A DNA stretch of 21,447 nucleotides, from positions 1 to 21,447 of the forward strand of contig JAZDKP010000131.1 of NCBI GenBank assembly GCA_043802925.1, read 5' to 3'. The notes beneath the pieces are model-generated. The model did no database searches, had not been told where the DNA came from, and was given only the letters and a program-made list of their open reading frames with translations. Of this stretch, positions 10,895 through 17,798 are shown in pieces (position 1 is the first letter of the stretch; the number at the start of each line of letters is the position of its first letter). The stretch is from JAZDKP01 sp043802925 (lineage in GTDB: Bacteria; Fibrobacterota; OXYB2-FULL-49-7; JAEUSG01). Both the position numbers and the translations under genes were made by a program.

Positions 10895-11506
10895 ATGACT
10901 GAACGCATAGGGCAGTTCTTCTTCCGGTCTCGGAGCTTCACCCCGGTGCCGTTAGTGTTGATTATCGTGGTCTTTGCCGCGCCCACGCGCCTTTCCATTG
11001 GGCTTGGCGCTGCCTTCATGGCACTCGGCGAGTTCTTCAGGCTCTGGGGCGTGGGGTACGCGGGGTTTGTGACCCGCACCCGCAACGTGGGCGCCGACAC
11101 ACTCGTGACAAGCGGCCCCTTCGCCCATGTGCGCAACCCCCTCTATGTGGGCAATTTCTTCCTGTCACTCGGCGCGTGCGTCGCTTTCAACGCATTTCTC
11201 CGCTGGACGCTCCCGATATACATCCTGCTCTATTCCGTGCAGTACTACTTCATCGTCCGGCTCGAGGAAACCACGCTCAACCGCAAATTCGGCGAAGTCT
11301 ATATGCACTACAAGGCCGCGGTCCCGCGCTTCTTTCCGAAAATGGCCGCCTATGCCGGTGCCTCAGCCATTGCCTTCAACGGCCGCGTGGCTTTTGCCAA
11401 TGAGCGCAAGACGTTCATCAGTATCGCGGTACTTCTTGTGGCCGCCGGGCTTCTCCATGTCCATAACCCCCTGGCGGCATGGATAAAATCCTTGTTGTCC
11501 GCTTAA
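10895..11506 (+). CDS. ICMT/PEMT-like integral membrane methyltransferase
   Basis: Predicted S-adenosylmethionine-dependent membrane methyltransferase of the isoprenylcysteine carboxyl methyltransferase / phospholipid methyltransferase superfamily, 203 residues. Supporting features are several hydrophobic segments (about 16-30, 34-57, 83-120, 174-190), the family signature GPFAHVRNPLYVGNFF (residues 74-89) and the downstream EE (124-125) ... FGEVYMHY ... VPRFFP block, which form the cofactor site. I chose ATG 10895, 11 bases after the nrdJ stop; the frame is open upstream but only overlaps nrdJ. The last 28 bases overlap the heptosyltransferase gene, so the two are coupled. The substrate is unknown: bacterial members act on lipids or small isoprenoid-like molecules, and the neighbour hints at an envelope substrate. 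The C-terminal extension past residue 150 adds one extra hydrophobic helix. Confidence 0.82.
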   Translation: MTERIGQFFFRSRSFTPVPLVLIIVVFAAPTRLSIGLGAAFMALGEFFRLWGVGYAGFVTRTRNVGADTLVTSGPFAHVRNPLYVGNFFLSLGACVAFNAFLRWTLPIYILLYSVQYYFIVRLEETTLNRKFGEVYMHYKAAVPRFFPKMAAYAGASAIAFNGRVAFANERKTFISIAVLLVAAGLLHVHNPLAAWIKSLLSA

Positions 11507-12486
11507 GTTCCCTCGGCGACGTCCTGCTGACCACGCTCACGGTCCGCGCCCTGGCCCGCCGTTTCCCGAACGCGCAAATTGATTTCCTTACCAAAAAGGC
11601 CTACGCCCCGCTGCTCGCATCCAACCCGCGGCTGCAAAACGTACTCACGCTCAATTCCGGATCGCTCTTCGAAATTTTCCAGCTCCGTAGGGCCGTGTCC
11701 GGCTACGACCTCATCGTGGACCTGCACAAAAACCTGCGCAGCCTGCTCATCACAGGGGCCCAGCTGCTGCCCACCGTGGTCCGCACCCGCAAATGGACGC
11801 TAAAGCGCCGGCTGCTCACCTGGCTCAAGCTGAACCTGTTCAAGGACACCCAAAGCGTGGCCGAACGCTATCTCGAGACCGTGCGCGGTTTCGGGGTCGT
11901 GGACGACGGGCAGGGGCTCGAGTTCCTCCCGTCGGACGACGACACGCGCGAGGCAACCGCCATCTTCGAGCGCCACGGCATGGGAAAAGGCGAGGCCGTG
12001 GCCCTGGCCCCGGGCGCAAAATGGTACACCAAACGCTGGCCCGTTGAAAAGTATGAGGCGCTTATCCGAATGATGCCGGACGAACGTTTTATTGTCCTTG
12101 GCGACGCAGGCGATGCGGAAGCGGGCGAACGGCTGCAGGCCGCGGCGCCTGAGCGGGTTGTCAACCTGGCGGGCACCACGGGGCTCGGTGTTTCGGGCGC
12201 GCTCCTTAAACGGTGCCGGGCCCTGCTCACCCATGACACGGGCCTCATGCACCTGGCCTGCGCGGCCCATGTACCGGTCGTGGCGATATTTGGAAGCACC
12301 GTACGAACGTTCGGTTTCTTTCCCTTCCGAGCCCGCGCGCGCGTCCTTGAAATCGACCTCCCCTGTCGCCCTTGCACCACCCTCGGCACCCACCGCTGCA
12401 AACTCGGGACCCTCGAATGCCTCCAAGGCATTGCCGTCGAAGCCGCGGCCAATGCGCTGCGCAAAGTGCAAACCGGGCCGTACTGA
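11479..12486 (+). CDS. Glycosyltransferase family 9 (LPS heptosyltransferase-like)
   Basis: Inner-face enzyme that would transfer ADP-heptose (or a related sugar) to the LPS inner core. The 335-residue protein has the GT9 layout: N-terminal ILVVRLSSLGDVLLTT (residues 4-19), the acceptor half with DLIVDLHKN (77-85), the ADP-sugar half with LAPGAKWYTKRWP (176-188), and THDTGLMHLACA (251-262) followed by PVVAIFGST (266-274). The C-terminal CRPC...C...C pattern (296, 299, 307, 314) is common in this family. Its start overlaps the methyltransferase gene by 28 bases. The exact step (heptosyltransferase I, II or other) cannot be assigned from this sequence, so no symbol is given. Its presence implies LPS or a similar glycolipid. 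Confidence 0.9.
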   Translation: MDKILVVRLSSLGDVLLTTLTVRALARRFPNAQIDFLTKKAYAPLLASNPRLQNVLTLNSGSLFEIFQLRRAVSGYDLIVDLHKNLRSLLITGAQLLPTVVRTRKWTLKRRLLTWLKLNLFKDTQSVAERYLETVRGFGVVDDGQGLEFLPSDDDTREATAIFERHGMGKGEAVALAPGAKWYTKRWPVEKYEALIRMMPDERFIVLGDAGDAEAGERLQAAAPERVVNLAGTTGLGVSGALLKRCRALLTHDTGLMHLACAAHVPVVAIFGSTVRTFGFFPFRARARVLEIDLPCRPCTTLGTHRCKLGTLECLQGIAVEAAANALRKVQTGPY

Positions 12487-12535
12487 TTTTTTACCGCTCA
12501 AAGCACAATTTATTATACGGTACCGCAGAGGATGG

Positions 12536-13402
12536 CTATGGAAACTCGCCCTCAACGCGTTTGTAGACCGCCTCGAATTCCTTCCCGTTGAAGCGGACGA
12601 GAATGTACTCCTCTCCATCGCCGGACGAACGCGCCTCAAGCACCGGGTGCGGGTCGCCCGGCTCCTGGAGGATCTGCAGGAGCTCCGCCTTTTCGCCGAT
12701 GAAATAATTTGAGACGAGGGAGAGGGAATCGGTCCCGTGCGTGAGGAGGTAGAGTGCGCCAGGGGCATACCCGCTCTCGGTCATAAAATTGACAAGTACA
12801 AGCAGCCGGTGAGGGAGCGCCGGGTATTCGAACGCGGAGAGCGTGATATCCGTGATGAACTCCACGGGCTGTGGCGAAAGACCCTTGAAATAACGCCGGA
12901 TGCCCGCCTCTTCGCCCTGGGCGGTCTTGAGCACAAGGGCCCGGACGGCCTTCGCGGACGGACCTTTCACAAAAACAGCGCCCGGGATGACCCGGTCCGC
13001 CGGAAAACGCCCCTTGGGCTTGTACTCGGTCTCGATAAGCGCGCCGTAGAAATCGCACCAATTCAGCTGAAAACTGACAAGCTCCGCCTCCCCGGCCATT
13101 TTCCCGTCCAGGAATACGGCCCCTTTTTCACCGATGCGCGCACCCGAAACCGCCTCCACAAGCTGGGGCGCCACGGAGGTGCGGCCCGTCAGCCGGTTGG
13201 CCGCAGCGTCCTTCTGCACCCAGCCCTGCTTTTCGTAGGCCATGAGAAGGGAATCGGCCAGGTGACGGGCCAGCATGAAATCCGTGTGGTGCAAAGGAAA
13301 CCAGGCACGGGGCAGTGAAACGCTGCCGGGCAGGTAGATGTTCCGGAGCGGAAAGAGCGCGGCCGCAAGGAACAGGAAAAGGAATGCGACCCTATTCACC
13401 AT
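12536..13402 (-). CDS. Exported or membrane-anchored protein of unknown function
   Basis: I do not recognise the family of this 288-residue protein. The N-terminus is a strong signal peptide or anchor (hydrophobic residues 5-18, VAFLFLFLAAALFPL) followed by a segment with Pro and aromatic residues. The rest reads as a soluble alpha/beta domain with no Cys pairs and no obvious catalytic motif; aromatic-rich stretches include SFQLNWCDFYGAL and YFKGLSPQPVEFITD. Its ATG overlaps the end of apt by 11 bases, so it is translated from the apt message. There is no functional reason for this pairing that I can see. It converges on the heptosyltransferase gene, with 49 bases between the stops and no convincing terminator. 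Confidence 0.75.
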   Translation of the reverse strand: MVNRVAFLFLFLAAALFPLRNIYLPGSVSLPRAWFPLHHTDFMLARHLADSLLMAYEKQGWVQKDAAANRLTGRTSVAPQLVEAVSGARIGEKGAVFLDGKMAGEAELVSFQLNWCDFYGALIETEYKPKGRFPADRVIPGAVFVKGPSAKAVRALVLKTAQGEEAGIRRYFKGLSPQPVEFITDITLSAFEYPALPHRLLVLVNFMTESGYAPGALYLLTHGTDSLSLVSNYFIGEKAELLQILQEPGDPHPVLEARSSGDGEEYILVRFNGKEFEAVYKRVEGEFP

Positions 13403-13913
13403 CGTAGTGAACGAGTGAATTGACGGAAATACCTTTCAGCCTCTCGCGCCCTTTCAGGAAATCGAGTTCGATTAGGAAAGAGATACCTGTCACCTCGCCG
13501 CCCAGTTTGCGCACAAGGTTCACGGCCGCGCCCATGGTGCCGCCCGTGGCAAGAAGGTCGTCCACAAGCAGGACGCGATCCCCCTTTGAGATGGCGTCAC
13601 AGTGGACCTCGATGGTGTCCTTGCCGTACTCCAGTTCGTAGCACTCCGAGGCCTTTTGCGCCGGGAGTTTGCCGGGCTTGCGGATGGGGACAAAGGGGAG
13701 CTTCATGGAATAGGCCATGGGCATGCCAAAGATGAAACCGCGGGACTCGATGCCCACAATCTTGGTGATCCCTTTCCCTTTGAAGGGAGCGGCCATTTCA
13801 TCCACGGACATGCGGAGCGCCTCCGCGTCAAGAAGCAGTGTAGTGATGTCCTTGAACCCGATGCCCTGTTTAGGAAAATGCATGACCGTGCGGATTTTGC
13901 TTCTCAGATCCAT
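13392..13913 (-). CDS. apt: Adenine phosphoribosyltransferase
   Basis: Salvages adenine by joining it to PRPP to give AMP plus pyrophosphate; cytoplasmic. The 173-residue length is normal for the family. It has FPKQGIGFKDIT near the N-terminus, the GIESRGFIFG segment (54-63), the flexible loop VPIRKPGKLP (75-84) and the PRPP-binding motif VLLVDDLLATGGT (114-126) with its two acidic residues. A good ribosome site (GGAGGA) lies just before the ATG at 13913. Its stop overlaps the start of the unrecognised exported gene. An imperfect hairpin repeat separates it from the acylphosphatase gene on the same strand. Confidence 0.96.
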   Translation of the reverse strand: MDLRSKIRTVMHFPKQGIGFKDITTLLLDAEALRMSVDEMAAPFKGKGITKIVGIESRGFIFGMPMAYSMKLPFVPIRKPGKLPAQKASECYELEYGKDTIEVHCDAISKGDRVLLVDDLLATGGTMGAAVNLVRKLGGEVTGISFLIELDFLKGRERLKGISVNSLVHYDGE

Positions 13914-13961
13914 GTGTCCTCCATAATTATCTATAAAGAAAATAATTGATGGCCTCTGTTA

Positions 13962-14052
13962 AATCCAGCCCCCCTCTCTTGATCCCCGAGCGGCTTGCGC
14001 TGAGCGAAGTCGAAGCGAGTCGAGGGGCAAGAGGGGGGAAAGGTGGGGTGAG
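13962..14052. repeat. Intergenic hairpin repeat, copy 1
   Basis: The outer arms CCCCCCTCTCTTG-AT-CCCC and GGGGCAAGAGGGGGG pair to close a long loop, and the right arm continues into the G-rich tail AAAGGTGGGGTGAG. The loop holds GCGCTGAGCGAAGTCGAAG, a palindrome-like motif that turns up as an intergenic repeat in many bacteria. Same architecture as the copy at 17524-17591, including a 2-base bulge before the CCCC. It lies between acyP and apt, where it could act as a REP-like mRNA stabiliser or terminator; there is no U-tract. Confidence 0.7.
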
Positions 14053-14334
14053 TTAATACATGACCCGAAACCCCTGTATCGCAAGGTCCACGGGCATTCC
14101 GCCCCGGGTCACCCGTTCCACCCGACTGAGCGGAGGACCTTCCTCAAGTTTTCGGATAAATTCCGCGACCGCCGGCTCCGGGCCCTGGACATAATATTCG
14201 ACCGAGCCCTCGGGCAGGTTCCGGACCCAGCCAAAGAGGCCAAGACGGACAGCCGTTTCCTGCGCAAAATAGCGGTAACCGACACCCTGGACGCGGCCTT
14301 CGACGGTCCCGGTCTTTGCAATCATGTTTTCCAT
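14053..14334 (-). CDS. acyP: Acylphosphatase
   Basis: Small cytoplasmic enzyme that hydrolyses acyl phosphates such as acetyl phosphate or carbamoyl phosphate. The 93 residues cover the whole fold: GRVQGVGYRYF (13-23) supplies the phosphate-binding loop and catalytic Arg21, and GWVRNLPEGSVE (35-46) supplies catalytic Asn39. The C-terminus FRVMY is typical. The start may be Met1 at 14334 or Met4 at 14325; the second has a GGAAAA stretch in front and a better distance from the -10-like box at 14347-14352, so 14325 deserves consideration. It stands alone, divergent from the zinc-ribbon/queE/queC group, and upstream of the hairpin repeat and apt on the same strand. Confidence 0.93.
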   Translation of the reverse strand: MENMIAKTGTVEGRVQGVGYRYFAQETAVRLGLFGWVRNLPEGSVEYYVQGPEPAVAEFIRKLEEGPPLSRVERVTRGGMPVDLAIQGFRVMY

Positions 14335-14341
14335 GCTGTTA

Positions 14342-14376
14342 TTGATAAAATATTTTCTCTTTATGTATTTTCACAA
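14342..14376. promoter_or_regulatory. Candidate overlapping divergent promoters
   Basis: On the + strand TTGATA (14342-14347) and TATTTT (14366-14371) are 18 bases apart. On the - strand TTGTGA (14376-14371) and TATTTT (14352-14347) are also 18 bases apart. The two would drive the zinc-ribbon/queE/queC genes and acyP in opposite directions from the same 35 bases. The -10 matches are only 4/6, so this is tentative. Confidence 0.35.
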
Positions 14377-14388
14377 CAGGTAAAAATA

Positions 14389-14574
14389 ATGAGTTCCATC
14401 GTCTGTCCCATTTGTAAAAGCGAGCACGTCAAGATTCTCGACAAAGGAATCAGGAAGGTCGTCCGCTTTCTCCAGGGCAATAACCGCGTCGCCTGCTGCG
14501 ACTGTTATTCCACCTGGCGCGAGCTCGAGCCCAACCGCCGCCTCAAACTCAAACGCAAGCGACGTTCCTCATGA
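14389..14574 (+). CDS. Small zinc-ribbon protein coupled to queE
   Basis: A 61-residue basic protein with two CxxC knuckles, CPIC (6-9) and CCDC (36-39), spaced as in a rubredoxin-type zinc ribbon, and a Lys/Arg-rich tail (from about 51) that could touch nucleic acid. The family is not recognised and no catalytic function can be assigned. Its stop overlaps the queE start (ATGA at 14571-14574), so it is very likely expressed and co-translated with queE. A role in queuosine synthesis or in RNA binding is possible but not shown by the sequence. Confidence 0.7.
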   Translation: MSSIVCPICKSEHVKILDKGIRKVVRFLQGNNRVACCDCYSTWRELEPNRRLKLKRKRRSS

Positions 14575-15212
14575 CGTTCCGTGTGGCCGAGATTTTCCGG
14601 TCCCTGCAGGGTGAATCCACCCATGCAGGCCGCCCCTGCACCTTTATCCGCCTTGCGGGCTGCAACCTCGACTGTGCCTGGTGCGACACCCGTTACGCCC
14701 GCTCCGGTGGCAGGCCCATGACGCTTTCAGCGGTCCTCGCCAAGGTGCGCGCGCTCCGGTGCGGCCTCGTGGATGTGACGGGCGGCGAACCCCTTCTGCA
14801 GGAGGGCACGCCGTCACTCCTCCAGGCGCTGGTTGAAAGGCGCCACAGCGTCCTGCTCGAGACCAACGGCACGCTCCCGTTGGACAGCGTGCCTTCCCGG
14901 GTCATCAAAATCGTGGATGTCAAGACCCCGGGCAGCCGGGCACAGGTCCCCTTTTGCATGGCAAACCTCCGCCGACTTTCGGCAATGGACGAGGTCAAAT
15001 TCGTCATCTCCGACGCCCGCGACTACACCTTCGCCAAAACCTTTATCAAACGGCACCGTCTCGCATCCACCTGCGTCTGCCTTCTCTCCCCGGGGGTGCC
15101 GGCACTGGACCCGGCGCGGCTCGCGGACTGGATGGTACGCGATCATCTTCCCGCGCGTCTGAACCTCCAGCTCCACAAAATCCTCTGGCCCAACCGGAAA
15201 AGGGGCGTCTGA
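14571..15212 (+). CDS. queE: 7-carboxy-7-deazaguanine synthase (radical SAM)
   Basis: Radical-SAM enzyme that rearranges 6-carboxy-tetrahydropterin to 7-carboxy-7-deazaguanine in the preQ0/queuosine pathway; it needs a 4Fe-4S cluster, SAM and Mg2+. The 213-residue protein has the substrate-proximal FRSLQGESTHAGRPCTFIRL segment (9-28), the cluster motif CNLDCAWC (C31, C35, C38) and the SAM-binding VTGGEPLLQ (69-77). A later block, ETNGTLPL, fits the family. It overlaps the zinc-ribbon gene by 4 bases and is followed 1 base later by queC, which uses its product. queD and queF are not in the window. Confidence 0.95.
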   Translation: MTFRVAEIFRSLQGESTHAGRPCTFIRLAGCNLDCAWCDTRYARSGGRPMTLSAVLAKVRALRCGLVDVTGGEPLLQEGTPSLLQALVERRHSVLLETNGTLPLDSVPSRVIKIVDVKTPGSRAQVPFCMANLRRLSAMDEVKFVISDARDYTFAKTFIKRHRLASTCVCLLSPGVPALDPARLADWMVRDHLPARLNLQLHKILWPNRKRGV

Positions 15213-15213
15213 C

Positions 15214-15939
15214 ATGGCAAACGCCATCAAGGCCCTGGTCGTCTTTTCCGGGGGACAGGATTCCACCACCTGCCTGTACTGGGCGCTGGATAAGTTCGGG
15301 AAAGGAAAGGTTATGGCGCTCTCCTTTGACTACGGCCAGCGCCATAAGCGCGAGCTCGCGTGCGCAAAGAAGATTGCGCAACAGGTCAACGTCCCCCATT
15401 ACATCCTTCCCATCAACACCTTCGCAGGCCTGGGCAACAATTCACTGACCGGCACACTCACGGTAACAAACAGCCGTGGAAAGCGCGGCCTTCCCAACAC
15501 TTTTGTGCCGGGCCGTAACCTCATCTTTCTCACCTTTGCCGCGGCCTTTGCCTACACGCACAACATCCGCCATCTGGTGACGGGCGTGTGCGAGGCCGAC
15601 TATTCCGGATACCCCGACTGCCGTAAAAAGACCATGGCCGCGCTCGAAAAGGCAATCTCCCTCGGCATGGAATACCCCATAAGAATTCACACCCCTCTGA
15701 TTCATAAAAGCAAGGCCGCGGCCGTTCGGATGCTGCAAAAACTCGGGGGCCTTCCAGCGCTGGCCCATTCGCACACCTGCTACAACAATGCCTTCCCGCC
15801 CTGCGGAAAATGCAACGCCTGCGTCCTCCGGGCGCGCGCCTTTCAACAGGCCGGCGTGCCAGATCCGCTTCTGACAATAAAAGACTTTTTTCAAGTGCGA
15901 AAAAAGATTTCCACCGGTTCGGGTGGACGTCTCCGTTAA
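15214..15939 (+). CDS. queC: 7-cyano-7-deazaguanine synthase
   Basis: ATP-dependent enzyme that converts 7-carboxy-7-deazaguanine plus ammonia to preQ0 (7-cyano-7-deazaguanine). The 241-residue protein has the PP-loop SGGQDS (12-17), FDYGQRHKREL (38-48), the FVPGRN segment (97-102) and the C-terminal zinc site Cys189, Cys197, Cys200, Cys203 (in HTCY and CGKCNAC). A ribosome site (AAGGGG) lies inside the end of queE, 1 base before which the genes separate, so the pair is co-translated. The C-terminal tail after about 225 is slightly long and basic. Product use (tRNA queuosine or DNA deazapurines) is not decided here; no dpd/tgtA5 genes are seen. Confidence 0.96.
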   Translation: MANAIKALVVFSGGQDSTTCLYWALDKFGKGKVMALSFDYGQRHKRELACAKKIAQQVNVPHYILPINTFAGLGNNSLTGTLTVTNSRGKRGLPNTFVPGRNLIFLTFAAAFAYTHNIRHLVTGVCEADYSGYPDCRKKTMAALEKAISLGMEYPIRIHTPLIHKSKAAAVRMLQKLGGLPALAHSHTCYNNAFPPCGKCNACVLRARAFQQAGVPDPLLTIKDFFQVRKKISTGSGGRLR

Positions 15940-16002
15940 ATTGACATGAAATATTTTTGAGCGCTTGAAAAAAGTCTTTGTAATTTAAGGATAAGGTTGG
16001 AA

Positions 16003-17514
16003 ATGATAAAACACGGCCTGCTTGTTGAATCCCTTATTGAGCTCATCCGCCGGACCTCCACAGCCCTTCCCGCGGACGTGTCGGCCGTACTCGCCGCTTC
16101 CCGCGCGCAGGAAAAGGCCGGGGGCCTCGCGGACCTGGCCATGGCCTATGTCGCGGAAAACGCACGGCTGGCAAAGGAAAACACGCTCCCGCTCTGCCAG
16201 GACACGGGCCTCCCCACCTTCTTTGTCACGCATCCCGTTGGCTTCGACACCCTGGCCTTTGAAGAGGCCGCCCGCGCGGCCGTGGCCGAGGCCACCCGCC
16301 TCGGTATTCTGCGCCAAAACTCCGTGGACAGCCTGACCGGGCATAATACGGGAACCGGCCTTGGCACAGGTACGCCCGCCTTTCATTTTGAGGCGCACCG
16401 CGGCCCCACGTTTTCGGTCACGCTCGTGCTCAAGGGCGGCGGATGCGAAAACATGGGCGCCCAGTATGCGCTGCCCATTGATATTGCGGGCCGACGCGCG
16501 GGCCGCGACCTTGCGGGCGTACGCGCCGTTGTGCTCGACGCGGTTACATGCGCGGGAGGGCGCGGCTGCAGCCCCGGCTTCCTCGGCGTCTGCATCGGCG
16601 GTGACCGCGCAGGGGGCATGGAGGCGGCCAAGCGCCAGTTCCTGCGCCCCCTGGATGACGAAAACCCAGTGCCCAAACTGGCACAGCTCGAAGTGCAGAT
16701 TGTGGATGATGCAAACCGGCTGGGAATAGGCCCCATGGGCTTTGGCGGCAGCTTCACACTCGGCGGTTGTAAAATAACCGCACAAAACCGCGTGCCGGCC
16801 TGCTTTTTCGTCTCCGTTGCCTATATGTGTTGGGCCTTCAGGCGGAAGGGCGTACGGCTGGACACCGACGGCCGCGCTGTCGAATGGCTCCATGACGGGA
16901 GCGGCCTCATCGATGAATCACGCGGGCTTGAGAAGGCGCTCAAAAGCGCGCCGGTGAAAAAGCTTTCACTGCCGCTCAATGAATCCGCGGTCCGCGCGCT
17001 CAAGGTCGGCGACCTCGTCCTGCTCTCGGGCCCTCTTTTTACCGCGCGCGATGCTGTCCATCGCTATTTGTTTGAGGGCGGCGCACTCGAGGCCATCCGT
17101 AACAGCGTACTTTTCCACTGCGGCCCGGTCGTCGTTGAGGAAAAGGGGGGCTACCGCGTGCTCGCAGCAGGCCCCACCACCTCCCTCCGCGAAGAACCCT
17201 ACCAGGCCGCAATCATCGAGCGCTTCGGCCTGCGCGGCGTCATTGGCAAGGGCGGCATGGGCGAACAGACGCGCCGGGCGCTTCAGAAGCACGGCGCGGT
17301 TTATTTTCACGCCATCGGCGGCGCGGCGCAGGTTTATGCGCAATGCGTGGAAAAGGTGAACAGCGTGCACCTCCTTCATTACGGCAGCCCCGAAGCAGTG
17401 TGGGAACTTTGGGTGCGCGACTTCCCGGCCATCGTGACCATGGACGCCTCCGGCGCGTCGCTGCATAAAGAGGTCGCGGAAAAATCCGAGGCGGCCTTGA
17501 AGGGGTTGATATAA
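16003..17514 (+). CDS. Class I (4Fe-4S) fumarate hydratase, alpha and beta domains in one chain
   Basis: Reversible hydration of fumarate to malate in the TCA cycle; the oxygen-sensitive iron-sulfur type. I prefer the ATG at 16003 (503 residues) over a TTG at 15997 because AAGG at 15993-15996 gives a normal spacing. The alpha domain (about 1-285) has the three presumed cluster cysteines: C65 in LCQDTG, C189 in GGRGCSPG and C276 in YMCWAFRR. The beta domain (about 310-503) has GPTTSLREEPYQ and IGKGGMG. Many bacteria and archaea encode these as two genes; here they are fused, as in FumA/FumB. Related tartrate dehydratases share the motifs, so substrate is very likely but not certainly fumarate. 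It follows queC with a 63-base gap. Confidence 0.92.
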   Translation: MIKHGLLVESLIELIRRTSTALPADVSAVLAASRAQEKAGGLADLAMAYVAENARLAKENTLPLCQDTGLPTFFVTHPVGFDTLAFEEAARAAVAEATRLGILRQNSVDSLTGHNTGTGLGTGTPAFHFEAHRGPTFSVTLVLKGGGCENMGAQYALPIDIAGRRAGRDLAGVRAVVLDAVTCAGGRGCSPGFLGVCIGGDRAGGMEAAKRQFLRPLDDENPVPKLAQLEVQIVDDANRLGIGPMGFGGSFTLGGCKITAQNRVPACFFVSVAYMCWAFRRKGVRLDTDGRAVEWLHDGSGLIDESRGLEKALKSAPVKKLSLPLNESAVRALKVGDLVLLSGPLFTARDAVHRYLFEGGALEAIRNSVLFHCGPVVVEEKGGYRVLAAGPTTSLREEPYQAAIIERFGLRGVIGKGGMGEQTRRALQKHGAVYFHAIGGAAQVYAQCVEKVNSVHLLHYGSPEAVWELWVRDFPAIVTMDASGASLHKEVAEKSEAALKGLI

Positions 17515-17523
17515 CAGCCTAAA

Positions 17524-17591
17524 CTCGGCCCCCCTCTCCGGGTCCCCGCGCGAAGGCGCGGGGCCGGAGAGGGGGGAAAGGGGGGTGAGGT
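17524..17591. repeat. Intergenic hairpin repeat, copy 2
   Basis: Nearly perfect 21-bp stem: bases 17529-17541 pair with 17564-17576 and CCCCGCGC (17544-17551) pairs with GCGCGGGG (17556-17563), leaving a 2-base bulge (GT, 17542-17543) and a GAAG loop. The tail AAAGGGGGGTGAG follows. It shares outer arms, bulge position and tail with the copy at 13962-14052 but differs in stem bases. It lies 10-15 bases after the fumarase stop and may also serve as that gene's 3' end structure. Confidence 0.78.
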
Positions 17592-17614
17592 GAATCTTGC
17601 TCTTTCATCCCTCT

Positions 17615-17620
17615 TATAAT
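17615..17620 (+). promoter_or_regulatory. TATAAT box before the small membrane protein and ligA
   Basis: A perfect -10 hexamer 15 bases before the ATG at 17636, just after the hairpin repeat. No -35 box is recognisable at 16-18 bases, and a start point from it would give a very short leader. Plausible promoter for the small gene plus ligA, low certainty. Confidence 0.35.
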
Positions 17621-17635
17621 TATTATTTTACCCTT

Positions 17636-17797
17636 ATGACGTTCCCATTGCTTGTCCTCATCCTCCTCGCTGTTCTCGGGATCACGCTCCTGGTCACGGC
17701 GCTCAAGATGCCCAAGAATTTCGTTGACAACGAGTCAAAACGCCGCCTGTTCCGCCAGAAAAGACGCGACGAAGAAAAGGAAGAGGTCCTGAAATAA
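17636..17797 (+). CDS. Small single-pass membrane protein
   Basis: A 53-residue protein with one transmembrane helix (about 4-22, PLLVLILLAVLGITLLVTAL) and a charged, Lys/Arg/Glu-rich cytoplasmic tail. The family is not recognised. I chose ATG 17636 because a TTG start at 17597 would place a polar stretch over the -10-like box. It ends 1 base before the ligA ATG, so it is probably translated together with ligA. No catalytic motif. It could be a short envelope or regulatory protein; the sequence gives no link to DNA ligation. Confidence 0.6.
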   Translation: MTFPLLVLILLAVLGITLLVTALKMPKNFVDNESKRRLFRQKRRDEEKEEVLK

Positions 17798-17798
17798 C

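Noticed and set aside
12487..12535. Bidirectional terminator between the convergent heptosyltransferase and exported-protein genes
   Set aside because: Only a 5-base TACCG/CGGTA pair with a 21-base loop is visible, too weak to call.
15885..15906. Hairpin CTTTTTTC-AAGTGC-GAAAAAAG as a terminator
   Set aside because: It lies inside the queC coding region, has an A/T-rich stem and no following U-tract, so it is probably chance.
15941..15969. Perfect TTGACA before the fumarase gene as a promoter
   Set aside because: No -10-like box at 16-18 bases; the hexamer alone is not enough in a 60-base AT-rich gap.
15997..17514. TTG start for fumarase at 15997
   Set aside because: An ATG two codons later has a properly spaced AAGG site; the TTG overlaps that site's spacer.
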